Both the position numbers and the translations under genes were made by a program. The notes beneath the pieces are model-generated. The model was given only the letters and a program-made list of their open reading frames with translations, had not been told where the DNA came from and made no database searches. Of a DNA stretch of 64,000 nucleotides, positions 9,513 to 21,692 are shown piece after piece; position 1 is the first letter of the stretch, and the number at the start of each line of letters is the position of its first letter. The DNA lies in the NCBI GenBank assembly GCA_964017155.1, contig OZ024861.1:20200213-20264212 (forward strand), given 5' to 3'. The DNA comes from Oasisia sp. SBJ-2009 (lineage: Eukaryota > Annelida > Polychaeta > Sabellida > Siboglinidae).

Positions 9513-12500
9513 CATGCGTTATGTAGTGGTGGTTGAATGGATTCGTTATGTAGGGGTGGTTGTTGGATGCTTTAAGTAGAGGTGAATGGATGGATGCGTT
9601 ACGTAGGGGTGGTTGGATGGATGCATTAAGTTGAGGTGAATGGATGGAAGCATTAAGTAGGGGAGGTTGGATGAATGCTTTATGTAGGGGTGGTTGGATG
9701 GATGCGTTTAGTAGGGGTGGTTGGATGGACACGTTACGAAGAGGTGGTTGGATGGATTCGTTACGTAGAGGTGAATGGATGGATGACTAAGTAGAGGTGA
9801 ATTGATGGATGCATTAATTAGAGGTTGTAGGATGGATGCGTTGCACAGGGGTGGTTGTATGGATGCATTAAGTAGGGATGGTTGTATGGATGCGTTAAGT
9901 AGGGCTGGTTGAATAGATGCGTTATTTAGGGGTGGTTGGGTGGATGCGTAATGTAGGGGTGGTTGAATGGATGCGTTAATTAGGGGTGGTTGGATTGATG
10001 AGTTATGTAGGGGTGGTTGGACAGATGCGTTAAATATGGGTGGTTGGATGGATGGGCTAAGTAGGAGTGTTTGGATGGATGTTTTAAGTAGGAGTGGTTG
10101 GATGGGTACGCAAAGCAGTAGTGGTTGGATTGATACGTTAAGAAGGGGTGATTGAATGGATGCATTATGTAGGAGTGGTTGGATTTATACGTAAAGTAGG
10201 TGTGGTTGGATGGATGCGTTAAGTAGGGGTGGTTGGATGGATGCGTTAAGTAGGGGTGGTTGGATGGATGTGTTAAGTAGGGGTGATTGGATGGATGCAT
10301 TAAGTAGGGGAGATTGGATGGATACATTAAATAGGGGCGGTTGGATCAGTGCGCTTACTAAGGTTGTTGGATAGATGCGTTGAGTAGGTATGGTTGGATG
10401 GATACGGTAAGTACGAGTGGTGGGGTGGATGCGTTAAGTAGGGGAGATTGGATGGATACGCCAAGTAGGAGTGGTTGGATGGATTAGATAAGTAGTGGTG
10501 GTTAGATGGATGCGCTAAGTAGGAGTGGTTGAATGGATGCGTTATGTACGGGTGGTTGTTGGATGTTGTAAGTAGAGGTGAATGGATGGATGCGCTAAGT
10601 AGGGGTGGTTGGATGGATGCACTAAGTTGAGGTGAACGGATGGAAGCATTAAGTAGGGGAGGTTGGATGGATGCGATAGGTTGGGGTGGTTGGATAGATG
10701 CATTAAGCAGAGGTGAATGGATGGAAGCATTAGGTAGGGGTGGTTGGATGGATGCGCTAAGAAGGGGTGGTTCGATGGATACGTTAAGTAGGGGTGGTTG
10801 AATGGATGCGTTATGTAGGGGTGGTTGGATGGATGCGTTAACTACGAGTGGTTGGATGGATATGTTAAGTACGAGTGGTGGGATGGATGCGTTAAGTTGG
10901 GGTGATTCGATGGATGCGTTTAGTAGGGGTGGTTAGATGGATACGTTACGAAGAGGTGGTTGGATGGATTTGTTACGTAGAGGTGAATGGATGGATGTAC
11001 TAAGTAGAGGTGAATTGATGGATGCATTAATTAGAGGTTGTTGGTTGGATGCGTTGCACAGGGGTGGTAGTATGGATGCATTAGGTAGGGATGGTTGGAT
11101 GGATGCGTTATGTAGGGGTGGTTGGATGGATGCGTTATGTAGGGGTGGTTGAATGGATGCGGTAATTAGGGGTGGTTGGATTGATGAGTTATGTAGGGGT
11201 GGTTGGACGGATGCGTTAAATAGGGGTGGTTGGATAGGTGGGCTAAGTAGGAGTGGTTGGATGGATGTGATAAGTAGGAGTGGTTGGACGGGTACGCTAA
11301 GCAGTAGTGGTTGGATGGATTGGATAAGTAGGGGTGCTTGGATGGATGCGCTAAGTAGGGGTGTTTGAATGGATGCGTTATGTAGGGGTGGTTGGATGGA
11401 TGCGCTACGTAATTGTGGTTGTTGGATGCTTTAATTAGAGGTGAATGGATGGATGCGTTACGTAGGGGTGGTTGGATGGATGCATTAAGTTAAGGTGAAT
11501 GGATGGAAGCATTAAGTAGGGGAGGTTGGATGGATGCGTTAGATGGATGTATTAAGTAGAGGTGATGGGATGGATGCATTAAGTAGGGGTAGTTGGATGG
11601 ATGCATTAAGTAGGAGTGGTTGGATTGATACGTTAAGAAGGGGTGATTGAATGGATGCATTAGGTAGGAGTGGTTGAATGGATACGCTAAGTACGAGTGG
11701 CGGGATGGATCCGTTAAGTAGGGGTGATTGGATGGATGCGTTTAGTAGGGGTGGTTGGATGGATACGCTAAGCAGGAGTGGTTGGATGGATGCGTTTATT
11801 AGGGGTGGTTGGATGGATACGTTAAGTACGAGTGGTTGGATGGATGCGTTAAGTAGGGGTGATTGGATGGATGCGTTAAGTACGGGTGGTTGAATGGATT
11901 GGATAAGTAGGGGTGCTTGGGTGGATGCGCTAAGTAGGGGTGTTTGAATGGATGCGTTATGTAGGGGTGCTTGGATGGATGCGTTATGTACTGGTGGTTG
12001 AATGGATGCGTTTTGTAGGGGTGGTTTTTGGATGCTTTAAATAGAGGTGAATGAATGGATCGGCTAAGTAGGGGTGGTTCGATGGATGCATTAAGTTGAG
12101 GTGAATGGATGGAAGCATTAAGTAGGGGAGGTTGGATGGATGCATTAAGTAGGGGTGGTTGGATGGATGCGCTAAGTAGGGGTTGTTAGATGGATGTGTT
12201 AAGTAGGGGTGATTGGATGTATACATTAAATAGGGGTGGTTGGATCAGTGCGCTTAGTAAGGTGGTTGGATAGATGCGTTGAGTAGGAATGGTTGGATGG
12301 ATACGGTATTTAGGAGTGGTGGGATGGATTTTTTAAGTAGGACTGGTTGGATGGATGCGCTAAGTAGGGGTGATTAGATGGATGCGTTAACTACGGGTGG
12401 TTGAATGGATTGGATAAGTAGGGTGTTTGGATGGATGCGTTAAGTAGGGGTGTTTGAATGGATGCGTTATGTAGGGGTGGTTGGATGGATGCGTTATGTA

Positions 12501-15500
12501 GTGGTGGTTGAATGGATGCGTTATATAGGGATGGTTGTTGGATGCTTTAAGTAGAGGTGAATGAATGGATGCGTTAATTAGGGGTGGTTCGATGGATGCA
12601 TTAAATTGAGGTGAATGGATGGAAGCATTAAGTAGGGGAGGTTGGATGGATGCGTTATGTAGGGGTGGTTGGATGGATGCGCTAAGTAGGGGTTGTTGGA
12701 TGGATATGTTAAGTAGGGGTGATTGGATGGATACATTAAATAGGGGTGGTTGGATCAGTGCGCTTTGTAAGGTGGTTGTATAGATGCGTTGAGTAGGAAT
12801 GGTTGGATGGATACGGTATTTAGGAGTGGTGGGATGGATGTGTTAAGTAGGAGTGGTTGGATGGATGCGTTAAGTAGGGGTGATTGGATGGATGCGTTAA
12901 GTACGGGTGGTTGAATGGATTGGATAAGTAGGAGTGCTTGGATGGATGCGTTAAGTAGGGGTGTTTGAAGGGATGCGTTATGTAGGGGTGGTTGGATGGA
13001 TGCATTATGTAGTGGTGGTTGAATGGATGCGTTATGTAGGGATGGTTGTTGGATGCTTTAAGTAGAGGTGAATGAATGGATGCGTTAAGTAGGGGTGGTT
13101 TGATGGATGCATTAAGTTGAGGTGAATGGATGGAAGCATTAAGTAGGGGAGGTTGGATGGATGTATTAAGTACAGGTGATTGGATGGATGCATTAAGTAG
13201 GGGTAGTTGGATGGATACGCTATGTAAGGGTGGTTGGATAGATGCATTAAGTAGGAGAGATTGGGTGGATGTATTAAGTAAGTAGGAGTGGTTGGGTTGT
13301 TACGTTAAAAAGGGGAGGTTGGATGGATGCGTTAAGTAGGGGTAGTTGGATGGATGCGTTAAGTAGGGGTGGTTGGATGGATGTAGTAAGTAGGGGTGAT
13401 TGGATGGATGCATTAAGTAGGGGAGATTGGATGGATACATTAAATAGAGGTGGTTGGAGCAGTGCGCTTAGTAATCTGGTTGGATAGATGCGTTGAGTAG
13501 GAATGGTTGGATGGATACGGTAATTGCGAGTGGTGGGGTGGATGCGTTAGGTAGGGGTGATTGGATGGATCCGCCAAGTAGGACTGGCTGGATGGATTAG
13601 ATAAGTAAGGGTGGTTGGATGGATGCGCTAAGTAGGGGTGGTTGAATGGATGGGTTATGTAGGGGTGGTAGGATGGATCCGTAAAGTAGGGGTGGTTGAA
13701 TGGATGCGTTATGTACTGGTGGTTGTTGGATGTTGTAAGTAGAGGTGAATGGATGGATGCGCTAAGTAGGGGTGGTTGGATGGATTCATTAAGTTGAGGT
13801 GAATGGATGGAAGCATAAAGTAGGGGAGGTTGGATGGATGCGTTAGGTAGGGGTGGTTGGATAGATGCATTAAGTAGAGGTGAATGGATGGAAGCATTAG
13901 GTAGGGGTGGTTGGATGGATACGCTAAGAAGGGGTGGTTCGATGGATACGTTAAGTTAGGGTGATTGGATGGATGCGTTTATTAGGGGTTGTTGGGTGGA
14001 TACGTTACGAAGAGGTGGTTCGATGGATTTGTTACGTAGAGGTGAATGGATGGATGTACTAAGTAGAGCTGAATTGATGGATGCATTAATTAGAGGTTGT
14101 TGAATGGATGCGTTGCACAGGGGTGGTTGTATGGATGCATTAGGTAGGGATGGTTGGATGGATGCGCTAAGTAGGTGTGGTTGAATGGATGGGTTATGTA
14201 GGGGTGGTTGGATGGATCCGTAAAGTAGGGGTGGTTGAATGGATGCGTTATGTACGGGTGGTTGTTGGATGTTGTAATTAGAGGTGAATGGATAGATGCG
14301 CTAAATAGGGGTGGTTCGATGGATGCATTGAGGTGAGGTGAATGGATGGAAGCATTAAGTAGGGGAGGTTGGATGGATGCGTAAGGTAGGGGTGGTTCGA
14401 TGGATGCATTAAGTTGAGGTGAATGGATGGAAGCATTAAGTAGGGGAGGTTGGATGGATGCGTAAGGTAGGGGTGGTTGGATAGATGCATTAAGTAGAGG
14501 TGAATGGATGGAAACATTAGGTAGGGGTGGTTGGATGGATGCGCTAAGAAGGGATGGTTCGATGGATACCTTAAGTAGGGGTGGTTGAATGGATGCGTTA
14601 TGTAGGGGTGTTTGGATGGATGCGTTACCTAGGAGTGGTTGGATGGATATGTTAAGTACGAGTGGTGGGATGGATGCATTAAGTTGGGGTGATTGGATGG
14701 ATGCGTTTAGTAGGGGTGGTTGGGTGGATACGTTACGAAGAGGTGGTTGGATGGATTTGTTACGTAGAGGTGAATGGATGGATGTACTAAGTAGAGGTGA
14801 ATTGATGGATGCATTAATTAGAGGTTGTTGGATGGATGCGTTGCACAGGGTGGTTGTAGGGATGCATTAGGTAGGGATGGTTGGATGGATGCGTTATGTA
14901 GGGGTGGTTGGATGGATGCGTTATGTAGAGGTGGTTGAATGGATGCGTTAATTAAGGGTGGTTGGATTGATGACTTATGTAGGGGTGGTTGGACGGATGG
15001 GCTATGTAGGAGTGGTTGGATGGATGTGTTAAGTAGGAGTGTCTGGATGGGTACGCTAAGCAGTAGTTGTTGGATGGATGCGTTAAGTAGGGGTGATTGG
15101 ATGGATTCGTTAAGTACGGGTGGATGAATGGATTGGATAAGTAGGGCTGCTTGGATGGATGCGTTAAGTAGGGGTGGTTGAATGGATGCGTTATGTAGGG
15201 GTGGTTGGATGGATGCGTTACGTAGTTGTGGTTGTTGGATGCTTTAAGTAGAGGTGAATGAATGGATGCGTTACGTAGGGGTGGTTGGATGGAGGCGTAA
15301 AGTAGGGGTGGTTGGATGGATGTATTAAGTAGAGGTGATTGGATGGAGTAGTGGTATGAAGTAGTGGTAGTTGGATGGATGTGAATGGATGGATGCGTTA
15401 AGTAGGTGTGGTTGGACGGATGCATTAAATTGAGGTGAATGGATGGAAGAATTAAGTAGGGGTGGTTGGATGGATGCGTTAAATAGGGGTGGTTGGATGG

Positions 15501-15790
15501 ATGCGTTAAGTGCGAGTGGTGAGATGGATGCGTTAAGTAGAGGTGATTGGATGGATGCGTTTAGTAGGGGTGGTTGGATGGATACGTTAAGTAGGAGTGG
15601 TTGGATGGATGCGTAAAGTAGGGGTGGTTGGATGGATGCGTTAAGTAGGGGTGGTTAAATGGATGCGTTATGTCGCGGTGGTTGGATGAATTCGTTAAGT
15701 AAGGGTGGTTGAATGGATGCGTTAAGTAGGGGTGATAGGATGGATGCGTTAAGTAGAGGTGGTTGGATGGATACGTTAAGTAGGGGTGGT
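9513..15790 (+). repeat. 27-bp minisatellite array, block 3
   Basis: About 230 units of the 27-bp family. Long-range similarity within the block shows higher-order organisation. For example, the cassette with TTGCACAGGGGTGG recurs near 9840, 11050, 14110 and 14840, and the variant TGTTGGATGTTGTAAGTAG recurs near 10555, 13728 and 14262. No gene, promoter or non-repeat insert longer than a few units is present. The last 590 bases (about 15200-15790) match 4440-5025 better than they match their immediate neighbours. Confidence 0.96.
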
Positions 15791-15820
15791 TGAATGTTGA
15801 ATGTTGAATGTACGTTGGTG
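15791..15820 (+). other. Junction from 27-mer array to GT-rich block
   Basis: The array breaks off within a unit at GGTTGAATG. TTGAATG then appears twice more before TACGTTGGTGAATTCGTG opens the GT-rich block. The short triplication at the join is compatible with microhomology-mediated or slippage-associated rearrangement. The array side is paralogous to about 5025, where the array continues instead as GGTGTATTAAG. Confidence 0.6.
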
Positions 15821-15890
15821 AATTCGTGTGTGGGTGGGTTGGTGTGTGCGTGCGTGTGTGTGTATTTGTGCGTGTGTGGGCGAATATGTG

Positions 15891-15956
<66 letters not shown>

Positions 15957-16497
15957 TGGTTGTTAGAGTGCCTATGTGTGTGTGTGCGTGTGCTGGTGCG
16001 TGTGTGTGCCTGTGTGATTGCGTGCGTGTGGGTGCGTGTGTGAGGGTGCATGTGTATGTGTATGGCTGCGTGTGAAGGTGCGTGTGAGTGTCGATGGGTA
16101 AGTGTGTGGGTGCGTGTGTGTGTACGTGTGCTGTCTCATTTGTGTGCGTGTGTGGGTGGATGCATGTGTGTGGGTGCGTGTGTGTATGTGTGCTTGTGTT
16201 GGCGCCTGTGTGTGTTTGTGTAGTTGCGTGTTTGTGTGCATGTGTGGGTGCGTGTGTGAGAGTGCGTATGTGGTGCATGTGTGTATGTGCGTGTGTTGGT
16301 GCGTGTGTGTGCGTGTGTGAGTGCGTGCGTGGGGGTGCGTGTGTGAGGGTGCATGTGTATGTGTATGTGTATGGCTGCGTGTGAAGGTGCGTGTGGGTGT
16401 CGGTGATTGTGTTTGTTTGTGGCGGTGCGTGTGTGGGTACGTGTGTGGATTCGTGTGTGTGTGCGTGGTGTGTGTATGTGTGCGTGTGTGGGCGAAT

Positions 16498-17592
16498 GTG
16501 TGCGTGTGCGTGTGCGTGTGCGTGTGCGTGTGCGTGTGCGTGTGCGTGTGCGTGTGCGTGTGCGTGTGCGTGTGCGTGTGCGTGTGCGTGTGCGTGTGCG
16601 TGTGCGTGTGCGTGTGCGTGTGCGTGTGCGTGTGCGTGTGCGTGTGCGTGTGCGTGTGCGTGTGCGTGTGCGTGTGCGTGTGCGTGTGCGTGTGCGTGTG
16701 CGTGTGCGTGTGCGTGTGCGTGTGCGTGTGCGTGTGCGTGTGCGTGTGCGTGTGCGTGTGCGTGTGCGTGTGCGTGTGCGTGTGCGTGTGCGTGTGCGTG
16801 TGCGTGTGCGTGTGCGTGTGCGTGTGCGTGTGCGTGTGCGTGTGCGTGTGCGTGTGCGTGTGCGTGTGCGTGTGCGTGTGCGTGTGCGTGTGCGTGTGCG
16901 TGTGCGTGTGCGTGTGCGTGTGCGTGTGCGTGTGCGTGTGCGTGTGCGTGTGCGTGTGCGTGTGCGTGTGCGTGTGCGTGTGCGTGTGCGTGTGCGTGTG
17001 CGTGTGCGTGTGCGTGTGCGTGTGCGTGTGCGTGTGCGTGTGCGTGTGCGTGTGCGTGTGCGTGTGCGTGTGCGTGTGCGTGTGCGTGTGCGTGTGCGTG
17101 TGCGTGTGCGTGTGCGTGTGCGTGTGCGTGTGCGTGTGCGTGTGCGTGTGCGTGTGCGTGTGCGTGTGCGTGTGCGTGTGCGTGTGCGTGTGCGTGTGCG
17201 TGTGCGTGTGCGTGTGCGTGTGCGTGTGCGTGTGCGTGTGCGTGTGCGTGTGCGTGTGCGTGTGCGTGTGCGTGTGCGTGTGCGTGTGCGTGTGCGTGTG
17301 CGTGTGCGTGTGCGTGTGCGTGTGCGTGTGCGTGTGCGTGTGCGTGTGCGTGTGCGTGTGCGTGTGCGTGTGCGTGTGCGTGTGCGTGTGCGTGTGCGTG
17401 TGCGTGTGCGTGTGCGTGTGCGTGTGCGTGTGCGTGTGCGTGTGCGTGTGCGTGTGCGTGTGCGTGTGCGTGTGCGTGTGCGTGTGCGTGTGCGTGTGCG
17501 TGTGCGTGTGCGTGTGCGTGTGCGTGTGCGTGTGCGTGTGCGTGTGCGTGTGCGTGTGCGTGTGCGTGTGCGTGTGCGTGTGCGTGTGCGTG
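16498..17592 (+). repeat. Perfect (GTGTGC)n hexamer array, copy 2
   Basis: 1095 bases with exact period 6, about 182 units, one unit shorter than copy 1. It starts after GGGCGAATGTG and ends in GTGCGTGTGTTGGTGTGC, with one extra GCGTGCGTGTGTTGGTGT segment compared with copy 1 before the GGGT tract. It is entirely alternating purine-pyrimidine and has a CpG in every unit. All open frames across it are dipeptide artefacts. Confidence 0.98.
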
Positions 17593-17622
17593 CGTGTGTT
17601 GGTGTGCGTGCGTGTGTTGGTG

Positions 17623-17673
17623 TGGGTGGGTGGGTGGGTGGGTGGGTGGGTGGGTGGGTGGGTGGGTGGGTGG
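17623..17673 (+). repeat. (GGGT)n tetranucleotide tract, copy 2
   Basis: About 12 TGGG units, longer than the tract of about 8 units at 3661-3694, with the same GGTGTTAGAGTGCTTG right flank. This is another slippage difference between the duplicate copies. Confidence 0.93.
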
Positions 17674-18048
17674 TGTTAGAGTGCTTGTATGTGTGTGTGC
17701 GTGTGTTGGCGCGTGTGTGTGCGTGTGTAGGTGCGTCCGTGTGGGTGCGTGTGCGTGGGTGCATGTATATATGAATGGTTGCGTGTGGAGGTGCGTGTGA
17801 GTGTCGGTGGGTGTGTGTGTGGGTGCGTGTGTGTGGGAGCGTTTGTGTTGGTGCATGTTTGTGTGTGCGTGAGTCGGTGTGTGTGTCGGTGCGTGTGTGG
17901 ATTTGTGTGTGTGGGTCAGGATGTGTGTGGAAGGGTGTATGTGTGTGTGGGTGCGTGCGAGTGTGTGGGTGGGTGCGTGTGTGGTGCTTCTGTGTATGTG
18001 TGCATGTGTGGGCGCGTGTGTGAGTCCGTGTGTCGGTGCGTATGTGGC

Positions 18049-19140
18049 GTTAACTAGGGCTTGTTGAAAAGATGCGTTATGTATAGATGGTTGGATGGAT
18101 ACGTTATGTAGGGGTGGTTGAATGGATGCGTTAATTAGGGGTGGTTGGATTGATGAGTTATGTAGGGGTGGTTGAATGGATGCGTTAAATAGGGGTGGTT
18201 TGATGGATGCGTTAAGTAGGAGTGGTTGGATGGAAACGCTAAGCAGGAGTGGTTGTATGGATGCGTTAACTAGGGGTGATTGGATGGATGCGTTAAGTTC
18301 GGGTGGTTGAATGGATTGTATAAGTAGGGGTGTTTGGATGGATGCGTTAAGTAGGGGTGGTTGAATGGATGCGTTATGTAGGGGTGGTTGGATGGATGCG
18401 TTATGTAGTGGTGGTTCAATGGATGCGTTATGTAGGGGTGGATGTTGGATGCTTTAAGTAGAGGTGAATGGATGGATGCGTTACGTAGGGGTGGTTGGAT
18501 GGAGGCGTAAAGTAGGGGTGGTTGGATGGATGTATTAAGTAGAGGTGATTGGATGGAGTAGTGGTATGAAGTAGTGGTAGTTGGATGGATGTGAATGGAT
18601 GGATGCGTTAAGTAGGTGTGGTTGGACGGATGCATTAAATTGAGGTGAAAGGATGGAAGAATTAAGTAGGGGTGGTTGGATGGATGCGTTAAATAGGGGT
18701 GGTTGGATGGATGCGTTAAGTGCGAGTGGTGAGATGGATGCGTTAAGTAGGGGTGGTTGGATTGATACGTCAAGTAGGAGTGGTTGGATGGATGCGTAAA
18801 GTAGGGGTGGTTGGATGGATGCGTTAAGTAGGGGTGGTTAAATGGATGCGTTATGTCGCGGTGGTTGGATGAATGCGTTAAGTAAGGGTGGTTGAATGGA
18901 TGCGTTAAGTAGGGGTGATAGGATGGATGCGTTAAGTAGAGGTGGTTGGATGGATACGTTAAGTAGGGGTGGTTGAATGGGTGTATTAAGTAGAGTTGAA
19001 TTGATGGATGCATTAATTAGGGTTTGTTGGATGGATGCGTTACTTAGTGGTGGTTGGATGGATGCACTAAGTAGGGGTGGTTGGATGGAAGCGTTAACTA
19101 GGGCTGGTTGAAAGGATGCGTTATGTAGGGATGGTTGGAT
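18049..19140 (+). repeat. 27-bp minisatellite array, block 4
   Basis: The paralogue of 4071-5189, about 40 units. One unit present in copy 1 near 4770-4797 is missing here, which accounts for the fall in offset from about 13978 to 13951 (27 bases). This shows that the arrays change by whole units. Confidence 0.95.
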
Positions 19141-20793
19141 TACTTACTTACTTAATCCTCTTCGTCCCCATTGGGACATAAGGCCACAACAATCTTCCGC
19201 CACAAGGTCCTGTCCTTGGCTGAGGCCTGAGCCTCTCCCCATGACAGCCCCTTCTCTCTTAGCTCGGCCATTACTGTCTGTCGACACGTCATCATTGGCC
19301 GTCCTCGCTTCCTTTTTTCTGGTGGTATCCATCTGAGTGCCACTTTCGGGATGCTGTCTGCGGGCATTCGCAGGACGTGTCCTAGCCATCTCAGCCGTCT
19401 GCGTTTCATTTCTAGGACAGCACTGTTGCAGCCCGTCTTCTTATACAGGGCCACGTTGGAGATCTTATTGGGCCAGAATATTCGGCAGATCTTTCTGAGG
19501 CATCCATTGTGGAACGCGTCGATCTTTGCCATGTCCCCTTTAACCACTCGCCAGCACTCTGAGCCATACAGTAGGATGGACTTCACATTACTGTTGTAAA
19601 GTCTTATCTTTGTTTTGGTGGTGTACTGGTTTGACTTCCAAATGTTCTGCAGTTTGGCGAAAGCACAGCGGGCTTTACTGAGTCTTGCCTTGATGTCTTT
19701 TTGGCCTCCATTGTCTTTACTGATGAGACTACCCAAGTAAGTAAAGTCCTGTACAAACTGTAGTGGTTCACCATTTACGGTAACAGGTGCGGTTGGTGTG
19801 GCGTTGATGCTCATCACTTGTGTCTTGGATGTATTGATGGTAAGCCCAGTTTGCTTTGCATATCTCTCTAATCTATCAGTTTTTTCCTGCAGATGGTCAC
19901 GCTTTGCTGATAGAAATGCAAGGTCATCAGCAAAGTCGAGGTCTTCTAGCTGGGAAAAGGGAGTCCACTGGATACCCCTGAGTTTATCTGATGTAGTTTT
20001 CCGCATAGCCGAGTCGATGACGACCAAGAAGAGGATGGGCGAGAGGATACATCCCTGTCTAACACCCGATTTCACTGGGAATCATTCAGAGGATGTATTA
20101 CTGAGGATGACACTGCATTCAAAGTGGTTGTAGAACATCTTTATCAGTGAAACAATCTTTAGAGGTACTCCATAAGATCTTACGATCTTCTACAGAGTGT
20201 CCTGGTGGATACTGTCAAAGGCCTTTTTGAAATCAATGAAGTTGATATACAGTGGGCAGTTCCATTCTAGAGTCTGCTCTATGATGTTTCTCAATGCAAA
20301 GATCTGATCAGTGCACCCTCTTCTCTTTCGGAATCCCGCTTGTTCTTGCCTCAGCTTCTTCTCAATAGCTGTCTCGTTTCTTCCAAGAAGGATTCTACAG
20401 AAGGCTTTGCTGGGGATGGACAAGAGTGTGATTCCTCGCCATTTGTCACAGACTTGGAGGTTGCCTTTCTTAGGGATCTTTATAATGAGTCCTTTGCCCC
20501 AGTCACTTGGGATAGTCTCTTTGTCCAAAATGGTGTATCGAACAAGTTAGTCAGGACACTTGTAGCTGTACTGAGGTCGGCCTTCAACATTTCAGCATGG
20601 ATGGAGTCTACGCTTGGGGCTTTTCCACTCGCTTTCCACTCTTCATAGCTTTGATGGCATTTCTAACTTCCGCTTCTGTTGGGAGACTGGTGTCGATGTT
20701 GAGGTCATCTGTCACTGGCGGGGGGTCGGCGGGTTCATCTGGCTGAGGGTGGTTCAGGACTTCACAGAAATATGCAACCCATCTATCAGATGT
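19141..20793 (-). mobile_element. 5'-truncated RTE-like non-LTR retrotransposon, copy 2
   Basis: The same fragment as 5190-6840 with the same 5' truncation point and the same (TAAG)3 3' end. It is therefore a passenger of the segmental duplication and not an independent insertion. It differs by a 2-base insertion (GGTGTATCGAAC against GGTGTCGAAC near 20535). Confidence 0.88.
19152..20791 (-). pseudogene. Reverse transcriptase remnant of RTE-like LINE, copy 2
   Basis: It carries the shared lesions of copy 1: the frameshift after KAMKSGK, the stop after FDSIHQDTL at 20190, and the stop just before the GVRQGC piece. The C-terminal 307 codons (20075-19152) match copy 1 residue for residue, including FADD. 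A private 2-base insertion near 20535 shifts the frame just upstream of DKETIPSDWG, so the N-terminal RT piece is further split. It is non-functional. Confidence 0.9.
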
Positions 20794-21692
20794 TTGGATG
20801 GATGCGTTATATATATGTGGTTGAATGGATGCGTTATGTAGGGGTGGTTGGATGGATGCGTTAAGTAGGGGTGATTGGATGGATGCATTAAGTAGGAGTG
20901 GTTGGATTGATAAGTAAAGAAGGGGTGGTTGAATGGATGCGTTAATTAAGGGTGGTTGGATTGATGAGTTATGTAGGGGTGGTTGGATGGATGCGTTAAG
21001 TAGGGGTGATTGGATGGATGCATTAAGTAGGAGTGGTTGGATTGATAAGTAAAGAAGGGGTGTTTGAATGGGTGCATTAAGTAGGAGTGGTTGGATAGAT
21101 ACGTTAAGTACGGGTGGTTGGATGGACACGATAAGTAGGGGTTATTGGATGGATGCGTTAAGTACGGGTGGTTGAATGGATGGGATAAGTAGAGGTGGTT
21201 GAACGGATGCGATAAGAAGGGGTGGTTGAATGGATGCGTTAGGTAGGGGTGGTAGGATGGATGCGCTAAGGAGGGGTGGTTGGATGGTTGCATTAAGTAG
21301 GGAGTTGTATGGATGCGTTAATTAGGGTTGGTTGAATGGAAGCGTTAAGTAGGAGTGGGGGGGGTGGATGCGTTAAGTAGGGGTGGTTGGATGGATCCGA
21401 TATATAGAGGTAGTTGGATGGATGCTTTAATTTCGGGTGATTGGATGGATGCGTTAAATAGGGGTGGTTGGATGGATGCGTTAAGTAGGGGTCTTTGGAT
21501 GGATGCGTTAAGTAGAGGTGGTTTGACGGATGCATTACGTAGGAGTGGTTGGATGGATGCGTTAAGTAGGGGTGATTGGATGGATACGTTAACTACGGGT
21601 GGTTGAATGGATGGCATAAGTAGGGGTGGTTGGATGGATGCGTTAAGTAGGGGTGGTTGAATGGATGCGTTAAGGCAGGGTGGTTGGATGGA
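20794..21692 (+). repeat. 27-bp minisatellite array, block 5
   Basis: The paralogue of 6841-7690, about 33 units. It contains a small extra tandem repeat near 20850-21060: the cassette with TGATTGGATGGATGCATTAAG, then GGATTGATAAGTAAAGAAGG, appears twice here but once in copy 1. That explains why the offset rises from 13951 to about 14007. Confidence 0.95.

Larger units (their letters stand above)
2306..15790 (+). repeat. Segmental duplication of about 14 kb, copy 1
   Basis: The ordered set GT-rich block, 27-mer array, RTE-like fragment, 27-mer array, CR1-like fragment, 27-mer array is repeated from about 16441 onward. Offsets between matching points are about 13978 at 3753, 13951 at 5201, 14007 at 7286, 14004 at 8456 to 9967, then 14193 at 10937 and 13587 at 13709 to 14939. 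The steps in offset reflect array expansions and deletions after duplication. The left limit is uncertain because it lies in GT-rich DNA. Confidence 0.85.
15813..18048. repeat. GT-rich low-complexity block, copy 2
   Basis: This has the same G/T-only character as 1-4070 and contains a perfect hexamer array and a GGGT tract. From the hexamer array to 18048 it is nearly identical to 3640-4070, differing by single bases such as TATGTGGCG against TATGTGACG at the end. Left of the hexamer array it is shorter and more diverged than copy 1. A GT run of about 50 bases lies near 15896-15948. Confidence 0.95.
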
